Assembly: GCA_029288515.1 (NCBI GenBank)
Contig: JARIHB010000034.1
Location: 1 to 6,533 of the forward strand
Reading direction: 5' to 3'
Origin: Candidatus Saccharimonadota bacterium
Lineage (GTDB): Bacteria > Patescibacteriota > Saccharimonadia > Saccharimonadales > UBA4665
Length of the DNA: 6,533 nucleotides
Shown piece by piece: positions 5,239-6,533 of the stretch. Numbering within the stretch: position 1 is the stretch's first letter; every line of letters starts with the position of its first letter. Below the pieces are notes generated by a model. That model ran no database searches, was not told the origin of the DNA, and saw only the letters and a list, made by a program, of their open reading frames with translations. Made by a program: the position numbers and the translations under genes.

Positions 5239-6333
5239 ATGGGTAACCGATCATCTTTTTTTGTTCGCAATTGGAAATTATTGTTGAATATTGTGACTGT
5301 GTTGGCCTTGGTGGGGGTGGTATATGCGATTCGGCATCAGATTGTTGACACGTTCCATAATTTGCATCGGGTAAACTTATGGTTTATCGCGTCTATGGTG
5401 CCCATTCAGATACTGAATTACCATGCCCAGACCAAAGTATATCAGGGGCTGTTCCAGGTTGTGGGCAACAAGCTGCGCTACTGGCCGGTATACCGTGTTG
5501 CGCTGGAACTTAACTTTGTAAACCATGTGTTTCCCAGCGGCGGAGTAAGCGGCATATCATACTTCGGCGTACGCCTGCGGCGCGGCGACATCACTGGCGC
5601 CCGGGCAACGTTGGTACAGACCATGAAGCTGGCATTGATGTTTATCTCGTTTGAACTGTTGCTGGTAGCGGGGCTGCTGTTTTTAGCTGCCGAGGGGCGC
5701 ATCAACAATTTGGTTATTCTGATAGCGAGCTCGGTAACGACGTTTATGTTCTTGGGCACGCTGGCTGCCGTGTATATTGTGCGTTCGGAACGGCGCATTA
5801 CCAATACCTTTAAGATTCTGACGCTCTTTATAAATACGCTTATTCGCAGTGTCTTTCCGCGCAAACACGAGACTATCAACATGGGGCGGGTTGAGCGGGT
5901 AGTGCAGGAGTTCCATGACAATTATAAAGTGCTGGAGCGCAATTATAAGCAGCTACAGGGGCCGTTTTGGTGGGCGTTTGTTATCAATTTGACAGAGGTA
6001 GCTGCTATTTACGTGGTGTATCTGGCGTTTGGTGAGTGGGTAAATCTGGGTGCGGTCATACTGGCCTATGCGGTAGCCAACTTCGCCGGCCTGGTTTCGG
6101 TGCTGCCAGGCGGTGTAGGTATATACGAAGCACTTATGACTGGCGTGCTGGCGGCATCTGGCGTGTCGGCAGCGCTTAGCTTGCCCGTAACGGTTATGTA
6201 CCGTGTAATCAATACGATTATTCAGGTGCCGCCGGGTTATTATTTGTATCACCGTACGTTGCATAACATGGATACCGAAGACGACGTACAGCTCGAGCCG
6301 CAGCCTAAGCCGCCCGAAACTCATGAACGATGA
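5239..6333 (+). CDS. flippase-like integral membrane protein (UPF0104 / LPG synthase TM-domain family)
   Basis: This 364-residue polytopic membrane protein resembles the family that includes the membrane half of lysylphosphatidylglycerol synthase (MprF) and other UPF0104 proteins, often called flippase-like. Probable membrane segments lie near 13-31, 46-60, 131-150, 157-181, 243-264, 270-288, 293-312 and 315-337. Family signatures are NHVFPSGGVSG (95-105) and SVLPGGVGIYEA (287-298), followed by MYRVINTIIQVPPGYYLY (320-337). A charged, mostly soluble stretch (183-240) separates the two membrane halves, and the C-terminal tail (343-364) is acidic and Pro-rich. There is no synthase domain, so it is the membrane part alone. 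Lipid or glycolipid transport is inferred from the family; the substrate is unknown. It is the first gene of a two-or-more-gene unit with xseA. Confidence 0.88.
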   Translation: MGNRSSFFVRNWKLLLNIVTVLALVGVVYAIRHQIVDTFHNLHRVNLWFIASMVPIQILNYHAQTKVYQGLFQVVGNKLRYWPVYRVALELNFVNHVFPSGGVSGISYFGVRLRRGDITGARATLVQTMKLALMFISFELLLVAGLLFLAAEGRINNLVILIASSVTTFMFLGTLAAVYIVRSERRITNTFKILTLFINTLIRSVFPRKHETINMGRVERVVQEFHDNYKVLERNYKQLQGPFWWAFVINLTEVAAIYVVYLAFGEWVNLGAVILAYAVANFAGLVSVLPGGVGIYEALMTGVLAASGVSAALSLPVTVMYRVINTIIQVPPGYYLYHRTLHNMDTEDDVQLEPQPKPPETHER

Positions 6334-6533
6334 CCTTGTGCTGCCCGTTAGCGACTTTGTAGCGCTGCTAAATCAGACGCTGGAGTTCGCCTATCCGACG
6401 GTGACTGTAGTGGGTGAGCTGGCGAACTTTCGGGTCAGCAAGAATAAGTGGGTCTATTTTGATCTTAAGGACAGTCAAGCGGCGGTACGGTTTTTTGGCA
6501 CGGTGTACCAGCTGCCGGGGCCGCTGGAAGACG
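6323..6533 (+). CDS. xseA: exodeoxyribonuclease VII large subunit, 3' partial
   Basis: XseA with XseB forms exonuclease VII, which degrades single-stranded DNA in repair. Only the first 70 residues are present; the frame stays open to the window edge. They match the N-terminal OB-fold that binds single-stranded DNA: VSDFVALLNQTLE (9-21), VVGELANFRVS (29-39) and KWVYFDLKDSQAAVRFFG (42-59), equivalent to the ISGEISNF and WYFTLKD motifs of E. coli XseA. The catalytic domain lies beyond the window. The ATG at 6323 overlaps the end of the upstream gene by 11 nt and has no clear Shine-Dalgarno, so translation probably depends on ribosomes finishing the upstream gene. The ATG at 6330 is out of frame and leads to a stop after ten codons. 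Confidence 0.92.
   Translation, partial: MNDDLVLPVSDFVALLNQTLEFAYPTVTVVGELANFRVSKNKWVYFDLKDSQAAVRFFGTVYQLPGPLED

Noticed and set aside
6331..6333. UGA read as glycine (genetic code 25)
   Set aside because: The TGA falls at a natural end of the flippase-like protein, with xseA starting in another frame; no in-frame TGA interrupts any conserved domain.

Overview
The window looks like a chromosomal segment of a Patescibacteria/CPR bacterium, most likely Candidatus Saccharibacteria (TM7). This rests on pattern recognition, not a search. The supports are a divergent CTP synthase, a receiver-only response regulator ending in a K-S-Q motif, a Trm11/TrmG10-like RNA methyltransferase, and an XseA N-terminus of a type I associate with Saccharibacteria. 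TAA, TAG and TGA are all used as stops at sensible gene ends, so the UGA-as-glycine code of Gracilibacteria/Absconditabacteria does not apply. I see no mobile element, CRISPR array, tRNA or rRNA.

Layout from left to right. Positions 1-679 hold the 3' part of an S41 carboxy-terminal processing protease. Positions 680-774 are a short gap with possible tiny leader ORFs and a candidate promoter. Positions 775-2382 are pyrG (CTP synthase) and 2406-2831 a stand-alone receiver protein. Two short orphan genes without recognisable domains follow at 2880-3251 and 3312-3620. A perfect 17-bp hairpin at 3645-3683 ends this rightward block, and can also end the leftward block that meets it. The leftward block is a Trm11-like methyltransferase (5165-3978) followed after 6 nt by rpmA (ribosomal protein L27, 3971-3699). 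A 73-nt divergent promoter region at 5166-5238 separates it from a rightward pair: a flippase-like membrane protein (5239-6333) and the start of xseA (6323 to the window edge), which overlap by 11 nt.

Most genes are housekeeping: nucleotide synthesis, translation, RNA modification, DNA repair and envelope. The most interesting feature is regulatory. Five genes (2406, 2880, 3312, the methyltransferase, and 5239) have a -10-like hexamer ending only 6-9 nt before the start codon and no Shine-Dalgarno sequence, which predicts leaderless or near-leaderless mRNAs. In contrast pyrG and rpmA have good Shine-Dalgarno sites. The two divergent genes share an exact 9-bp inverted CCGTATAAT box, and the response regulator's -10 lies within a 17-bp near-perfect dyad. 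I did not find evidence for a wholly new multi-gene system; the two orphan proteins are the only genes without an assignable role.
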